64,000 nt of DNA, taken from Gammaproteobacteria bacterium (GTDB lineage: Bacteria; Pseudomonadota; Gammaproteobacteria; HK1). The DNA lies in contig JAJEAD010000071.1 of NCBI GenBank assembly GCA_022824305.1, positions 1-64,000 of the forward strand, in the 5' to 3' direction. Positions 27,063 to 35,877 of this stretch are shown piece by piece. Within the stretch, counting starts at the first letter, position 1. Each line of letters starts with the position of its first letter. The notes below the pieces were generated by a model that was not told where the DNA came from, did not search any database, and was given only the letters and a program-made list of their open reading frames with translations. The translations under genes and the position numbers were made by a program.

Positions 27063-29812
27063 CGCGCCAAGTCCGGCGGAAAGCAGAAACGCATTTCGGT
27101 GAACCCGCTTCTCAGTGCACGTACCCGTTCGCGCCATCGATCGGAGGGCCTGGCGTCCGCTTCCCGGACGATTTCGGCAAGGAGACGTGCGAGGGCGCCG
27201 AAGTCGTCGGCCTCCATCCCGTAGCGTGTCATCTCCTGGGCGCCCATGCGCACTCCGCTCGCGGCCGCGAAGCTCGGGTCGTCGTGGAAGGCTTGAGGGT
27301 TGGTGATGATGTGGTTGTGCTCGAGCAGGGAGGCGAGGCGCTCCCCCCGGGCACGGGCGCCGCGCAGCAACACCTGGTGCGTGGCGGTGAAGTCGAGCGC
27401 GGGGTCGCCTTCGAGCACCAGACCCTCTTCGCGCAGCGCGCGCGCGAAGGCCTTGGCATTCGAGATTACGCGAGGCGGATAGGAGTCCTTGAACTCGATC
27501 ATCTCGTAGGTTGCGCCGAGCAGCCCCAGCAGGGTGCCGAGGTGATGGTTGCTCACGTGGCCGGGGAAGGTGCGCGACTCGATGTGGCGCCAGAGCCCCT
27601 CGAACTCCGAGCCGGGTGCGATGTTGCTCAGTATCACCCCGCGCTGCGGGCCGAAGAAAGTCTTGTGGGTGGAGCCGGTGACCACGTCGGCACCCTCGGC
27701 GAGGGGATCCTGGAAATGCGCGCCGAGCAGTCCCAGAACGTGGGCGCCGTCGTACATGATGAGCGGGCGATCGGCGTTCTCCCGGCCGAACTCGGTGTGG
27801 ACGAATTCCGCGATCTCCCGCACCGGCTCCGGGTGGATGATGACGCTGCGACCGAACACGATGAGGTCGGGTCGTGCGCTCGCTATCAGCTCCCGGGTCG
27901 CGGGCACGTCTATCCGATGCGGGTTCTCCCGGAGGATCGGAAAGTGGATGGCCGCCGGGCGCTCCGTGCGCGGATCGATCGCCACGTAGTTCTTCAGTGC
28001 GCCCGGTACCTGTGCGCTCAGGTGGCCTCCCTTGTTGAGGTCGTGAACGAGCACGGGACCAAGCCGCTCACGCGGGCGTGCGCCCCGGAACCGGTGCCGG
28101 AACTGCATGAGCGCGTCGTAGACGACGTCGTTGGCCATCTGTCCGCTGACGGCGCGCGTTTCCGCCTGGGTGCATCCGAAGAAAGTCCGCAACGCCGCCT
28201 TCAACTCCTCCTCGCACTCCATGATGAAGGCGGTGCCCTTGTAGTAGCGCACTTCGGGGGCGTTGGGTCCGAGCGCCCGGAGCCGGTTGTGCTCGTTGTA
28301 GCGCCCCGATGGATCGCGGGAGCAGAGGGCGTCGACGTAAGCCGAGGTGCACTGCTCCGAGGGGATGAGATTGATGCACTCTTCTCGACGCCACCGGTGG
28401 TTTGCGCGTGCGCGGGCATCGAGGTGCGCCGCCTGTGCCCGGGCGGTATCCGGCACCAGGACCGATGGGGAGGAAGGCGCCTCGAAGCCGGGGTAGGGGC
28501 GCGTGTACGGCGCCGCCGGCCATACGTTGCGCTCCACGACTTCCACCTCGAAGCTTCGACCGCGTTCGTCGCTGGCCTCGAGCACGACCGGGCGGTCGCT
28601 GCGGTAGCGCAGGCGGTTGTCCATCAGCGCGAGGCCGATGGGGCGCAGCTCGTGGGTGTCGGAGGGCGACGCGTCGACCCCGTTGCCGTTGAAGGCGGAG
28701 TAGGGGACGGTGGTGCCGGAGGTCACGTAGCCCACCGTCTCGCCCTCGTGGCGGAGGGTGTAGCCGGTGCGCAGGGGACGGCGGCTGCCGAAGGCGGCGA
28801 TGGGCTGCACGAGCTGCGGGAGCAGATCGGCCTTGGGCCCGGAGAGCTCGCCACGGCGGATGCGCACGTACTGCTCGCGTTGCCGAATCAGTGCCTCGCT
28901 TCCCAGGTAGCTCTCGTCGCCCGATGCGCGCACCGCGAACCTCGCCAGGGAGTTCGCGAAAATCGGAATGTCCCGGCCCTCGCGGTCGAGGCCGAGCTCG
29001 TTGCCGTACAGGGGCAGGCCGGCTTCCAGGCGCAGCGAGTTGCGCGCGCCGAGACCCACCGGGACGGCCTCGAGCTCCACCAGTCGGGTCCAGAGGGCCA
29101 GAGTGAGATCACGGGGCGGGAAGAGCTCGAAGCAGATGGACTCTCCGGTGTAGCCGGTGCGCGACAGGGTCATTTCCCGACCCTCGAAGCGCACGCTCGC
29201 GAGCCGGTTGCGCTTGTTCTCGGGCAGGGACTCCGGGCCGAACACGCTCTCGGCGATTCTCTCCGCGCCCGGGCCCTGGAGCGCCAGCATGCACAACTCT
29301 TCGCTCCGGTCGGCCAGCGCGCACTTCGCGCTCATACGCTCCGAGAGCCAGTCCCAGTCCTTGGCGCGGTTGTCCGCGTTGACCACGAGCAGGAAGCGGT
29401 CCGTGTCGAGGCGGTACAGGTAGGCGTCGTCGACGGCGCCGCCTTCGTCATTGGCGAGGAAGGTGTACTGGGCGTGACCGGTTTCCAGCGCCCGCGCGTT
29501 GTTCGTGAGCGTGCCCTGAAGGAAGGACTCGGCGCCCTTCCCGGAGACCTCGAAGCGGCCCATGTGGGACACGTCGAAGAGTCCCGCTCCGCGGCGGGTG
29601 GCGAGATGCTCGCCGATGATGCCGGTGCGGTACTGAACCGGCATCTCGAACCCTGCAAAGGGCACCATCCTCCCGCCCTGCTCGACATGCCAGGAGTGGA
29701 GCTCGGTGTGCCGGAGCACGCCGTCCTCCAGCCAATCATCGATCCACTGCGGCCGATGCTCGTCCCCCATCCGGGACGTGGAGGAAAGGGTCCGTTCCGG
29801 TTTCTCGCTCAT
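27059..29812 (-). CDS. Fused aminomethyltransferase (GcvT-like) and serine hydroxymethyltransferase-like protein
   Basis: A single 917-residue frame. Residues about 30-420 are a GcvT/T-protein-like aminomethyltransferase (HVEQGGRMVPFAGFEMPVQY near 43-62, DVSHMGRFEV, LSRTGYTGE, with the GCV_T C-barrel to about 420). Residues about 440-900 are SHMT-like (NLIPSEQCTSAYV near 466, SGRYNEH, and the PLP lysine in GSTHKTFFGPQ at about residue 717). A T-domain would load a one-carbon unit onto tetrahydrofolate and an SHMT domain would use it to make serine from glycine. GAGGAGGG precedes the ATG at 29812. The glycine-cleavage P, H and L genes are not adjacent, so it may act on another methylated amine. 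moaA is upstream, DUF1028 downstream. Confidence 0.9.
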   Translation of the reverse strand: MSEKPERTLSSTSRMGDEHRPQWIDDWLEDGVLRHTELHSWHVEQGGRMVPFAGFEMPVQYRTGIIGEHLATRRGAGLFDVSHMGRFEVSGKGAESFLQGTLTNNARALETGHAQYTFLANDEGGAVDDAYLYRLDTDRFLLVVNADNRAKDWDWLSERMSAKCALADRSEELCMLALQGPGAERIAESVFGPESLPENKRNRLASVRFEGREMTLSRTGYTGESICFELFPPRDLTLALWTRLVELEAVPVGLGARNSLRLEAGLPLYGNELGLDREGRDIPIFANSLARFAVRASGDESYLGSEALIRQREQYVRIRRGELSGPKADLLPQLVQPIAAFGSRRPLRTGYTLRHEGETVGYVTSGTTVPYSAFNGNGVDASPSDTHELRPIGLALMDNRLRYRSDRPVVLEASDERGRSFEVEVVERNVWPAAPYTRPYPGFEAPSSPSVLVPDTARAQAAHLDARARANHRWRREECINLIPSEQCTSAYVDALCSRDPSGRYNEHNRLRALGPNAPEVRYYKGTAFIMECEEELKAALRTFFGCTQAETRAVSGQMANDVVYDALMQFRHRFRGARPRERLGPVLVHDLNKGGHLSAQVPGALKNYVAIDPRTERPAAIHFPILRENPHRIDVPATRELIASARPDLIVFGRSVIIHPEPVREIAEFVHTEFGRENADRPLIMYDGAHVLGLLGAHFQDPLAEGADVVTGSTHKTFFGPQRGVILSNIAPGSEFEGLWRHIESRTFPGHVSNHHLGTLLGLLGATYEMIEFKDSYPPRVISNAKAFARALREEGLVLEGDPALDFTATHQVLLRGARARGERLASLLEHNHIITNPQAFHDDPSFAAASGVRMGAQEMTRYGMEADDFGALARLLAEIVREADARPSDRWRERVRALRSGFTEMRFCFPPDLAR

Positions 29813-29876
29813 CGACTGGATGCCCTCCTCGTGACGGAATGGCGAAACGCTTCCACGTACCCGCGCCCGCAGTGCT

Positions 29877-30902
29877 TCATCCGCCGATGTAGGACATCTC
29901 GATCCGGGGTCCGGAGACGGTGGCGGAGCTGCGGATTTCCGAGTAACGGTCATCGCGCCTCGTCCACATCGCGGCGATGACCCCCGCGATGTACTCGTCG
30001 CTCGCTCCCTCGCGCAGGAGCCTTCGAAGATCGACTCCCCGGGTTGCGAAGAGACAGGTGTAGACCTGTCCTTCCGCCGAGAGGCGCGCGCGCGTGCAGG
30101 TTCCGCAGAAGGGCGAGGTCACCGAGGAGATGACGCCCAGCTCTCCGGCTCCGTCCCGGTAGCGCCAGCGCCTGGCGACTTCTCCCCGGTACTGCGGATC
30201 GAGAGCCTCCAGACCGAAGGCCTCATCGAGCATCGAGACGATTTCCGCCGAGGAAATCACGTCGTCGAGACGCCAGCCGTTGGTGGAGCCGACGTCCATG
30301 AACTCGATGAAGCGCAGAATGTGGCCGGTGCCTCGAAAGTGGCGCGCCATCGGCACCACGGCATGGTCGTTGACGCCGCGCTTGACCACCATGTTGATCT
30401 TGATCGGGTTCAGGCCGGCCGCGGCCGCATTCTCGATGCCCTTGAGCACTCGGGAAACGGGAAATCCGACGTCGTTGATCGCGTGGAAGGTGGCGTCGTC
30501 GAGTGCGTCGAGACTCACCGTGATGCGCGACAGGCCGGCTTCGCGCAAATCCCGGGCACGGCTGCGGGTGAGAAGCGATGCGTTGGTGGTGAGAGTAAGG
30601 TCGCGAAGGCCCGACAGCGTGGACAGCTTCGCGACCAGCTCGTGAATGTCCCGGCGAATGAGGGGTTCGCCGCCCGTGAGGCGGATTTTCTCCACTCCGG
30701 CGTCGATGAACAGGCGCGCGACACGCACGATTTCCTCGAAGGAGAGCAGCTCGGCCCGGGGCATGAAACGGTAGCTCGCCCCGAAGATCTCCTTCGGCAT
30801 GCAATAGGTGCAACGGAAATTGCATCTGTCGGTCACCGAAACACGCAGGTCGCGCAAGGCGCGCTGCCGTGTGTCCGCGAGAGGGGCGCCGGTGCTGGTC
30901 AT
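29877..30902 (-). CDS. moaA: GTP 3',8-cyclase (MoaA), molybdenum cofactor synthesis
   Basis: A 341-residue radical-SAM enzyme that starts molybdopterin synthesis from GTP. The N-terminal cluster motif is CNFRCTYC near residue 27, and the C-terminal second cluster has [11 protein letters not shown] plus CLF (about 264-285). The protein ends in IGG; the C-terminal double glycine is typical and needed. The ATG at 30902 gives this family length; the frame is open further upstream but without support. It heads a possible operon with the fusion gene and DUF1028. Confidence 0.95.
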   Translation of the reverse strand: MTSTGAPLADTRQRALRDLRVSVTDRCNFRCTYCMPKEIFGASYRFMPRAELLSFEEIVRVARLFIDAGVEKIRLTGGEPLIRRDIHELVAKLSTLSGLRDLTLTTNASLLTRSRARDLREAGLSRITVSLDALDDATFHAINDVGFPVSRVLKGIENAAAAGLNPIKINMVVKRGVNDHAVVPMARHFRGTGHILRFIEFMDVGSTNGWRLDDVISSAEIVSMLDEAFGLEALDPQYRGEVARRWRYRDGAGELGVISSVTSPFCGTCTRARLSAEGQVYTCLFATRGVDLRRLLREGASDEYIAGVIAAMWTRRDDRYSEIRSSATVSGPRIEMSYIGG

Positions 30903-31119
30903 GCGTGAAGAGCTGCCGATGCTCGGGCGATCCGGCCAAATATGGTAACGCATGCGTGGCGCGAGCAGTGAGTTCGGCCCGCCGGCGTGAAGGCCGGGAT
31001 TTCCCGCCTCCCGGAGAAGGCCGGCGCGCGCGGTACGCCGCGCTCCCTGCTTCGGAACGTTGCGCTCCGCGAGCCGTTGCGGGAACAATGGCGAAGGCAT
31101 CTCCCGGAGGCTTCGGTTC

Positions 31120-31803
31120 GTGAGCAGAGCAGCGGAAAGAGCGTTGATCGTCGGGGCGGGGAAGGGATTGAGCGCGTCGCTCGCCCGTCGTTTCCACGCC
31201 GAGGGCATGCAGGTTGCGCTCGCCGCGCGCAATGTCGAGAAGCTCGGGGAGCTCGTGTCGGAGACGGGGGCCTGGACCCACGCCTGCGATGCGGGCGATC
31301 CCGACAGCGTGGACCGGCTCTTTTCCACCATGCGCCGCGAGTTCGAAATGGTTGACCTCGTGGTCTACAACCCGAGCGCGAGAGCCCGTGGTCCGCTCGT
31401 CGAACTCGACCGGGATGCCGTGCGGGACGCGCTGATGGTCACCTGCTACGGCGGCTTCCTGGTGGGACAGGCCGCGGCCCGCATGATGCTCGAGCAGGGC
31501 CACGGCACCATTCTCCTGACCGGCGCGTCCGCGAGCGTGAAGGGGTACGCGCGTTCCGCGTCCTTTGCGATGGGCAAGTTCGCACTGCGCGGCCTGGCGC
31601 AGAGCATGGCCCGGGAGCTCGCACCGAAGAACATCCACGTCGGCCACTTCGTGATCGACGGAGGCATCGGCGTCGCTGCGGACGGCTCCGACGATCTGCT
31701 CGACCCCGACGCGATTGCGGCCACCTATCTTCACGTGCACCGCCAGCACCGAAGCGCCTGGACCTGGGAGGTCGAGCTTCGCCCCTGGGTGGAGACCTTC
31801 TAG
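31120..31803 (+). CDS. SDR-fold protein lacking the catalytic tyrosine
   Basis: A 227-residue short-chain dehydrogenase-like protein. The nucleotide motif is [15 protein letters not shown] near the N-terminus. In the active site the usual YxxxK reads FAMGK (about residue 147), with phenylalanine for tyrosine, while the nearby lysine and an upstream serine are kept. This matches the atypical SDR_c10-type group. The GTG start at 31120 follows CGGAGG by nine bases. It is divergent from moaA. Whether it catalyses a redox reaction is doubtful. Confidence 0.8.
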   Translation: MSRAAERALIVGAGKGLSASLARRFHAEGMQVALAARNVEKLGELVSETGAWTHACDAGDPDSVDRLFSTMRREFEMVDLVVYNPSARARGPLVELDRDAVRDALMVTCYGGFLVGQAAARMMLEQGHGTILLTGASASVKGYARSASFAMGKFALRGLAQSMARELAPKNIHVGHFVIDGGIGVAADGSDDLLDPDAIAATYLHVHRQHRSAWTWEVELRPWVETF

Positions 31804-32159
31804 GTCCGCTCCTGAGGCCGGGCGCGGCCCTCGTCGCTGCCCGTCCCCGCAATGCCGGTGCCCTCTCCACGGCGAGAGGCCGCGCTTCGTACACCGCGCG
31901 CGATTAGGGACGGCGCGTGCCGAGCCCGGACCGGCCGCGGAGCTCCACACCCGCCGGCACGAGCAGGCGGCGCCCCGTCATCGGCTGCGGCCGATTGGCC
32001 CCGGAGCGGATGCCGTCAGCGTTCGAAGCGTCTTCCGACCCGTATTCGAGTGTCCCATCGCCAGCCTCGAGAGGGTTCCGGGGGGTGGATTTTCTCACAA
32101 TTTGCTCTAATCTATGGCTCTATCCTACAGAAATATCTCAAGAAAAGAGGAGGTGAGCC
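31804..32159 (+). other. Intergenic region with AT-rich leader of the outer membrane protein gene
   Basis: About 290 bases of GC-rich sequence show no gene I can support. The last 75 bases (about 32085-32159) are unusually AT-rich for this genome, with runs such as TTTTCTCACAATTTGCTCTAATC and a perfect Shine-Dalgarno AGGAGGTGA at 32148-32156. A promoter is likely in the AT-rich part but I could not match a clean -35/-10 pair. Confidence 0.5.
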
Positions 32160-32888
32160 TTGCGCCAGTCCATTGCAATTGCGATCTGGACGATACTGTT
32201 GTCGGCCACGACTCCACTGATGGCGGCCACCCTGGCGGAGCGAATCGGCACCGGCTCTGCGTTCGGAGGCCTTCATGCCGGCACTCTGGGTCCCGGCGTG
32301 CATGTCGGGTACGACTTCTCCCGGGACATCGCGATTCGCGGCTTCTACAACTACTTCAACCTGGACTTCGACAAGGAAAAGGCCGGTAACGAGTACGAGG
32401 GCAAGATGAAGCTGCGCTCACTCGGGCTGGTGGCCGACTGGCACCCCTTCTGGGGAGCGTTTCGGATTTCCGGCGGAGCCATTCTCAACGGCAATCGCCT
32501 GTCGGCCTCCACCGAGGGCATGGACCTGGGCATCGGGTTGGGCGAGTACGACACGAAGCTGGACTTGCGCATGGATTTCGAGCGCCTCGCACCCTACCTC
32601 GGCATCGGGTGGACTACCGGTCGCGACCGAGGGGGACTCAGCTTCAACGCCGATATCGGCGCAATTCTCAGAAGCACGCCTCGGGTGTCCGCCACCGGGC
32701 GAGCCGAAGGCTGCGACTTTTCCATTTCCACGGGCGGAGACGCCGAGGTCGACTGCTCCGGGGTCGCAGGCGTGCTTGCAGGGGAGCTGAGCGGCAACCT
32801 CGAGCGGGAGCACCGGGAGCTCAGGGACGACCTCGACAAGCTGAAGGTCTATCCCGTGCTGTCCCTGGGCGTGTCGTACCGTTTCTGA
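32160..32888 (+). CDS. Small outer membrane beta-barrel protein
   Basis: A 242-residue protein with a signal peptide (residues about 1-22, ending LMAA) and alternating hydrophobic strands typical of an eight-stranded OmpA/OmpW-like barrel (PGVHVGYDFSRDIAIRGFYNY, RFERLAPYLGIGW-type segments), ending in SLGVSYRF with the C-terminal phenylalanine required by the BAM machinery. A predicted helical stretch (about 206-228, NLEREHRELRDDLDKLKVY) lies before the last strand. The start is TTG, four bases after a perfect AGGAGGTGA ribosome site, which suggests high expression. The specific family is not recognised with certainty. Confidence 0.8.
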   Translation: MRQSIAIAIWTILLSATTPLMAATLAERIGTGSAFGGLHAGTLGPGVHVGYDFSRDIAIRGFYNYFNLDFDKEKAGNEYEGKMKLRSLGLVADWHPFWGAFRISGGAILNGNRLSASTEGMDLGIGLGEYDTKLDLRMDFERLAPYLGIGWTTGRDRGGLSFNADIGAILRSTPRVSATGRAEGCDFSISTGGDAEVDCSGVAGVLAGELSGNLEREHRELRDDLDKLKVYPVLSLGVSYRF

Positions 32889-33042
32889 GGGTCGTGTCCG
32901 CGTCCGTCGCCCAAGGCGTGGGACGTGTGCCGATCATCTATACTGCGCAGGCCGGATTGCGACACTGTGCGGCACCCGAGTTCCATGGCGCCGGCACACG
33001 TGTCGGCCGCATCATTCGTTCGTTTTCGAGGCCGGAAGACGG

Positions 33043-33165
33043 ATGCCGATGACTCCTGAAGCCTGGACGGTGATTGGGACCGGAATCGTGATCCTGATCG
33101 CGATCGCGGCTTCCAGTCGCCAGCAGCGCCGGGACATGAACGACTTGCGCCGGGAGCTCGGTTGA
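33043..33165 (+). CDS. 40-residue membrane-anchored miniprotein, possibly truncated
   Basis: A 40-codon frame with one hydrophobic helix (WTVIGTGIVILIAIAAS) and a charged tail that ends at a TGA. Beyond the TGA the same frame continues with eleven-residue coiled-coil repeats (VRHELRGEIET, VRHELRGIIAL) straight into the dsbB coding frame. This looks like a longer membrane/coiled-coil protein cut short, or a separate miniprotein whose stop now separates it from dsbB. An alternative ATG lies at 33049. There is no clear Shine-Dalgarno, so expression is unproven. Confidence 0.45.
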   Translation: MPMTPEAWTVIGTGIVILIAIAASSRQQRRDMNDLRRELG

Positions 33166-33240
33166 GCGATCGAGGAAGTCCGGCACGAGCTTCGGGGTGA
33201 GATCGAGACTGTGCGCCATGAGCTTCGAGGGATCATCGCG

Positions 33241-33771
33241 TTGACTCCGCGCCGTCTCTTTGCGGCCGGCGTCGCAGTCTGTGCGGTCCTGCTCGGCGTC
33301 GCCCTCTACTTCGAGCACGTGATGCGTCTCGAGCCCTGCCCGCTGTGCATGGTCCAGAGGGTGCTCGTCGTCTTGCTCGCCCTGGTCATGGCGGCGGCGG
33401 CTCTCCGGAACCCGAGAGGGTGGGGAGTGCGCGCCTGCGGGGCCCTGATCGCGCTGCTCGGACTGGCGGGGACCGCGGTGGCGGGCCGGCATGTCTACCT
33501 GCAGGGCCTGCCTCCGGGCCAGGTTCCCGAGTGCGGACCGGGTCTCGGGTACATTCTCGACGCCTTCCCGCTCGGCGAAGCGATCGGCCTGATCCTGAGC
33601 GGTTCCGGGGAATGCGCCGAGGTGCAGTGGACCCTCCTCGGGCTCACCATTCCGGGTTGGACCCTGGTCGTCTTCGCGGGATTCAGCCTCGCGGGCATTG
33701 CGTTGTGCGCGATCGGCTGGCCTGCCTCCCGGGCTGGTCCTCGTTCCCGCGGGGTGACGGAGAGTCAATAG
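33241..33771 (+). CDS. dsbB: Disulfide bond formation protein B
   Basis: A 176-residue inner-membrane quinone-linked oxidase that reoxidises DsbA. Four helices are visible. The first cysteine pair is EPCPLC (about residue 34-39) and the second comes from ECGPGLGYILD and GSGECAEVQW. The start is likely the TTG at 33241: a GAGGGA site lies 8 bases before it and the N-terminus MTPRRLFAAG fits the family. A GTG at 33211 is in frame but adds a coiled-coil segment foreign to DsbB. No dsbA is in the window. Confidence 0.92.
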   Translation: MTPRRLFAAGVAVCAVLLGVALYFEHVMRLEPCPLCMVQRVLVVLLALVMAAAALRNPRGWGVRACGALIALLGLAGTAVAGRHVYLQGLPPGQVPECGPGLGYILDAFPLGEAIGLILSGSGECAEVQWTLLGLTIPGWTLVVFAGFSLAGIALCAIGWPASRAGPRSRGVTESQ

Positions 33772-33813
33772 GATGCGCGTGACTTCTACGGGAAATTACT
33801 TAGCGCAGGAGTA

Positions 33814-33843
33814 TTGACGACCATTCGCCCCGAGTCCTATCTT
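33814..33843 (+). promoter_or_regulatory. Sigma-70 promoter of the candidate small RNA
   Basis: TTGACG at 33814-33819 and TATCTT at 33838-33843 are 18 bases apart. Transcription should start near 33850, just before two hairpins and a terminator, with no gene downstream on this strand. Confidence 0.6.
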
Positions 33844-33849
33844 CAGTCC

Positions 33850-33930
33850 CGACATCCCTCCTGTGATGTTTCTCCTCCAACCCCTCCTTTGGTGGTAATT
33901 GCCGGAGCCCAAGCGCTCCGGCTTTTTTTT
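33850..33930 (+). ncRNA. Candidate small RNA with anti-Shine-Dalgarno CCTCC motifs
   Basis: A short transcript is predicted between its own promoter and terminator. Hairpin 1 pairs ACATC (33852-33856) with GATGT (33865-33869), with CCTCC in the loop (33857-33861). Hairpin 2 pairs CCAA (33877-33880) with TTGG (33889-33892), again with CCTCC in the loop (33883-33887). A third CCTCC lies at 33874-33878. These motifs are complementary to GGAGG ribosome sites, the logic of C-rich-loop regulatory RNAs in proteobacteria. Family is not assigned; position after dsbB and convergent with the desaturase gene. Confidence 0.6.
33901..33930 (+). terminator. Rho-independent terminator
   Basis: A perfect 8-bp stem (GCCGGAGC against GCTCCGGC) with a six-base loop is followed by eight T residues on the plus strand. 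It ends the candidate small RNA and would also stop read-through from dsbB. Confidence 0.93.
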
Positions 33931-34059
33931 GGATCGCCTTCGCTGCGCTCCGAATGCAGCGCAGGCCGCCGTCCTCCCGATCTCCCCCGGGCATTGAGCT
34001 CTCCGGGTCCCCGCTGCGGCCCGGCCCCCGGATAGCGGGCCTCGGGCGGCCGGCTCCGC

Positions 34060-35106
34060 TCAGCCTCTTCGTCGCGCCGGCTCGCGGCGCGCGGCTTCCG
34101 CCCGGGCCCGTTGCCGGCGACGCACGCCCGCCATCCCTTCGGAGGAGCCGTCGTGGTCGCAGTCGAACCAGCGGTCGACCGGGCACAGCAGGTTGCCGTA
34201 GTTGCAGTCGAGGTGCCGGTGGTGGAGCTGGTGGTGGAAGGAGGTCAGGTAGATGAGGGGCTTGCCCCGAAAGGTGATCGCCTCGTACCCGGTGTGACCG
34301 GTCGCGGCGCCTATCGTCTCGTACTGCATGTGGAAGAGCACATGGATCGGGTGGGACGGTATCACCAGGTGAATGAGCACGCTGCTCAGGTAGATGAGGT
34401 GCTCGATGGGATGCATGGAGAGTCCCGACCAGGGGCCGAGATTGACGTTGCGGTGGTGCACCGCGTGCGCGAGCCGGAAGAGGGGGCGCCAGTGGAGCAG
34501 CCGGTGAACGAAATGGAAGTGGGCCGAGCTCCAGAACGGGATCACGAGGAAGAGCGCGAAGAAGGCGACCGGATGGGCTCGCCATTCCAGGTAGTGCGGC
34601 AGCATCCCGTTCGCGTATGCCCAGAAGAAGAACACCTCGTAGGCGGTCCAGATCGGCACGCCGCTCGCCAGTGTCCAGAACATGTTGTCCAGAACCTGGT
34701 CGTTGCCGAGGAAGCGGGGATTTTTCCTCTGCATGTCTTCCCGGTCGAACTTGCGCTCGGTGCCCTGCACCTTGAAGACGTGGAAGTACAGGTGCAGTCC
34801 CCCGGCCACGATGGTCATGAGCACGAGGTTGCGCACGAACATCAGCGCGATCCATCCCGCCGCGAGCTCCGCGCACTGCTCCAGCGGGGGCTGGAGGAAG
34901 TTCCAGGTGAGGGCGCCCAGAGCCCCGAAGGGAACCACCAGGGACCAGAAGTAGACCCCGGAGAAGAGGTAGCGGACCGCGTCGAGAATGCGGGGCGGCC
35001 ACGCGAACACCGGATTCCGGGTCAGCGGAAGCGGCGGTTCCCATGCGAAGGCTCGCCTCGCGCCTTCGTTGTGCGACCCCTCGGCGACGGCTCCGCTGGC
35101 AGCCAT
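34060..35106 (-). CDS. Sterol desaturase/fatty acid hydroxylase family membrane protein
   Basis: A 348-residue integral-membrane di-iron protein. The three histidine clusters are present: HFHFVHRLLH (about 193-202), HAVHHRN (about 212-218) and FHHQLHHRH (about 287-295). The family hydroxylates or desaturates lipids such as sterols, fatty acids or carotenoids; the substrate is not readable here. The ATG at 35106 follows a GGGAGG site by seven bases and is preferred to one eight codons upstream. The C-terminus is Arg/Ala-rich and probably disordered. Confidence 0.88.
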   Translation of the reverse strand: MAASGAVAEGSHNEGARRAFAWEPPLPLTRNPVFAWPPRILDAVRYLFSGVYFWSLVVPFGALGALTWNFLQPPLEQCAELAAGWIALMFVRNLVLMTIVAGGLHLYFHVFKVQGTERKFDREDMQRKNPRFLGNDQVLDNMFWTLASGVPIWTAYEVFFFWAYANGMLPHYLEWRAHPVAFFALFLVIPFWSSAHFHFVHRLLHWRPLFRLAHAVHHRNVNLGPWSGLSMHPIEHLIYLSSVLIHLVIPSHPIHVLFHMQYETIGAATGHTGYEAITFRGKPLIYLTSFHHQLHHRHLDCNYGNLLCPVDRWFDCDHDGSSEGMAGVRRRQRARAEAARREPARRRG

Positions 35107-35298
35107 GTTCGAACCTCCCGCGCCCGGCAACCTGTCTCCTCGAGGGGAGGAGCATCGCGCATTTGCCGATCCCCGACAACTCCCGGGAGAGTGGCTACGG
35201 AAAGCGTCCGGCCCGCTGGCGCGGGGCGCTTCAGGGCACGGGCGGCGGCGCCTCGCGCGCGCGTTGCGCCGACTGCGGGCAGCGACTCCGGAAGACGT

Positions 35299-35769
35299 TC
35301 AGAAGGGGATGTCGTCTTCGAAGTCTTCGGCCGTCTCGGGCGCCTTCTCCCTTCTCCTGGAGGACTCCCCGCCCCCGCCCCACTCGCGCGCAGGCGCCGG
35401 CTCGCCCGGGGAATCGGAGAAGCCGCCCCGGTTGCGTCCGCCCAGCATCTGCATGTCGCGCGCGACGATCTCGGTGGTCCATCGGTCCTGGCCGTCCTGG
35501 GCCTGCCACTTCCGGGTCTCCAGGCGGCCCTCGACGTAGACCTGACTTCCCTTGCGGAGGTACTCCGCCACGACCTCGGCGGTGCGGCCGAAGAACTTCA
35601 CCCGGTGCCACTCGGTGCGCTCCTGCTGCTCGCCCGTCTGTCCGTCTCTCCAGACGTCCGTGGTGGCGAGCCGGATGCTGGTCACCGTGGTGCCGCTCGA
35701 CGTGGAGCGCGACTCCGGATCCGCGCCGAGGTTGCCCACGAGGATCACTTTGTTGATGCCTCTCGCCAT
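35299..35769 (-). CDS. ssb: Single-stranded DNA-binding protein
   Basis: A 156-residue SSB. The OB-fold (about 1-110) has [18 protein letters not shown] and [16 protein letters not shown] Gly/Arg/Pro-rich linker leads to the acidic tail EDFEDDIPF, which docks partner repair and replication proteins. It lies 108 bases downstream of the YajR-like gene on the same strand; the uvrA / MFS / ssb order is conserved in gammaproteobacteria. Confidence 0.97.
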   Translation of the reverse strand: MARGINKVILVGNLGADPESRSTSSGTTVTSIRLATTDVWRDGQTGEQQERTEWHRVKFFGRTAEVVAEYLRKGSQVYVEGRLETRKWQAQDGQDRWTTEIVARDMQMLGGRNRGGFSDSPGEPAPAREWGGGGESSRRREKAPETAEDFEDDIPF

Positions 35770-35877
35770 TGATCCGTCTCCCGAATTCGGGGTCCCCGGG
35801 GACCGTCTGCAACTTCCGTGTCCGTGTCCCGAGCCCGTCTTGACCGTGCCTGGCGGGCAGATGGGACACGTTCGATG

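Noticed and set aside
27284-29980. A very long plus-strand open frame opposite the fusion gene.
   Set aside because: High GC keeps the opposite frames free of stops; it has no family motif, while the minus-strand product has two clear enzyme domains.
33866-33898. A 10-codon frame (MFLLQPLLWW) with tandem tryptophan codons before a terminator, like a trp attenuator leader.
   Set aside because: It has no ribosome site, its sequence is the CU-rich loop of the small RNA, and no tryptophan gene or any plus-strand gene follows for over 3 kb.
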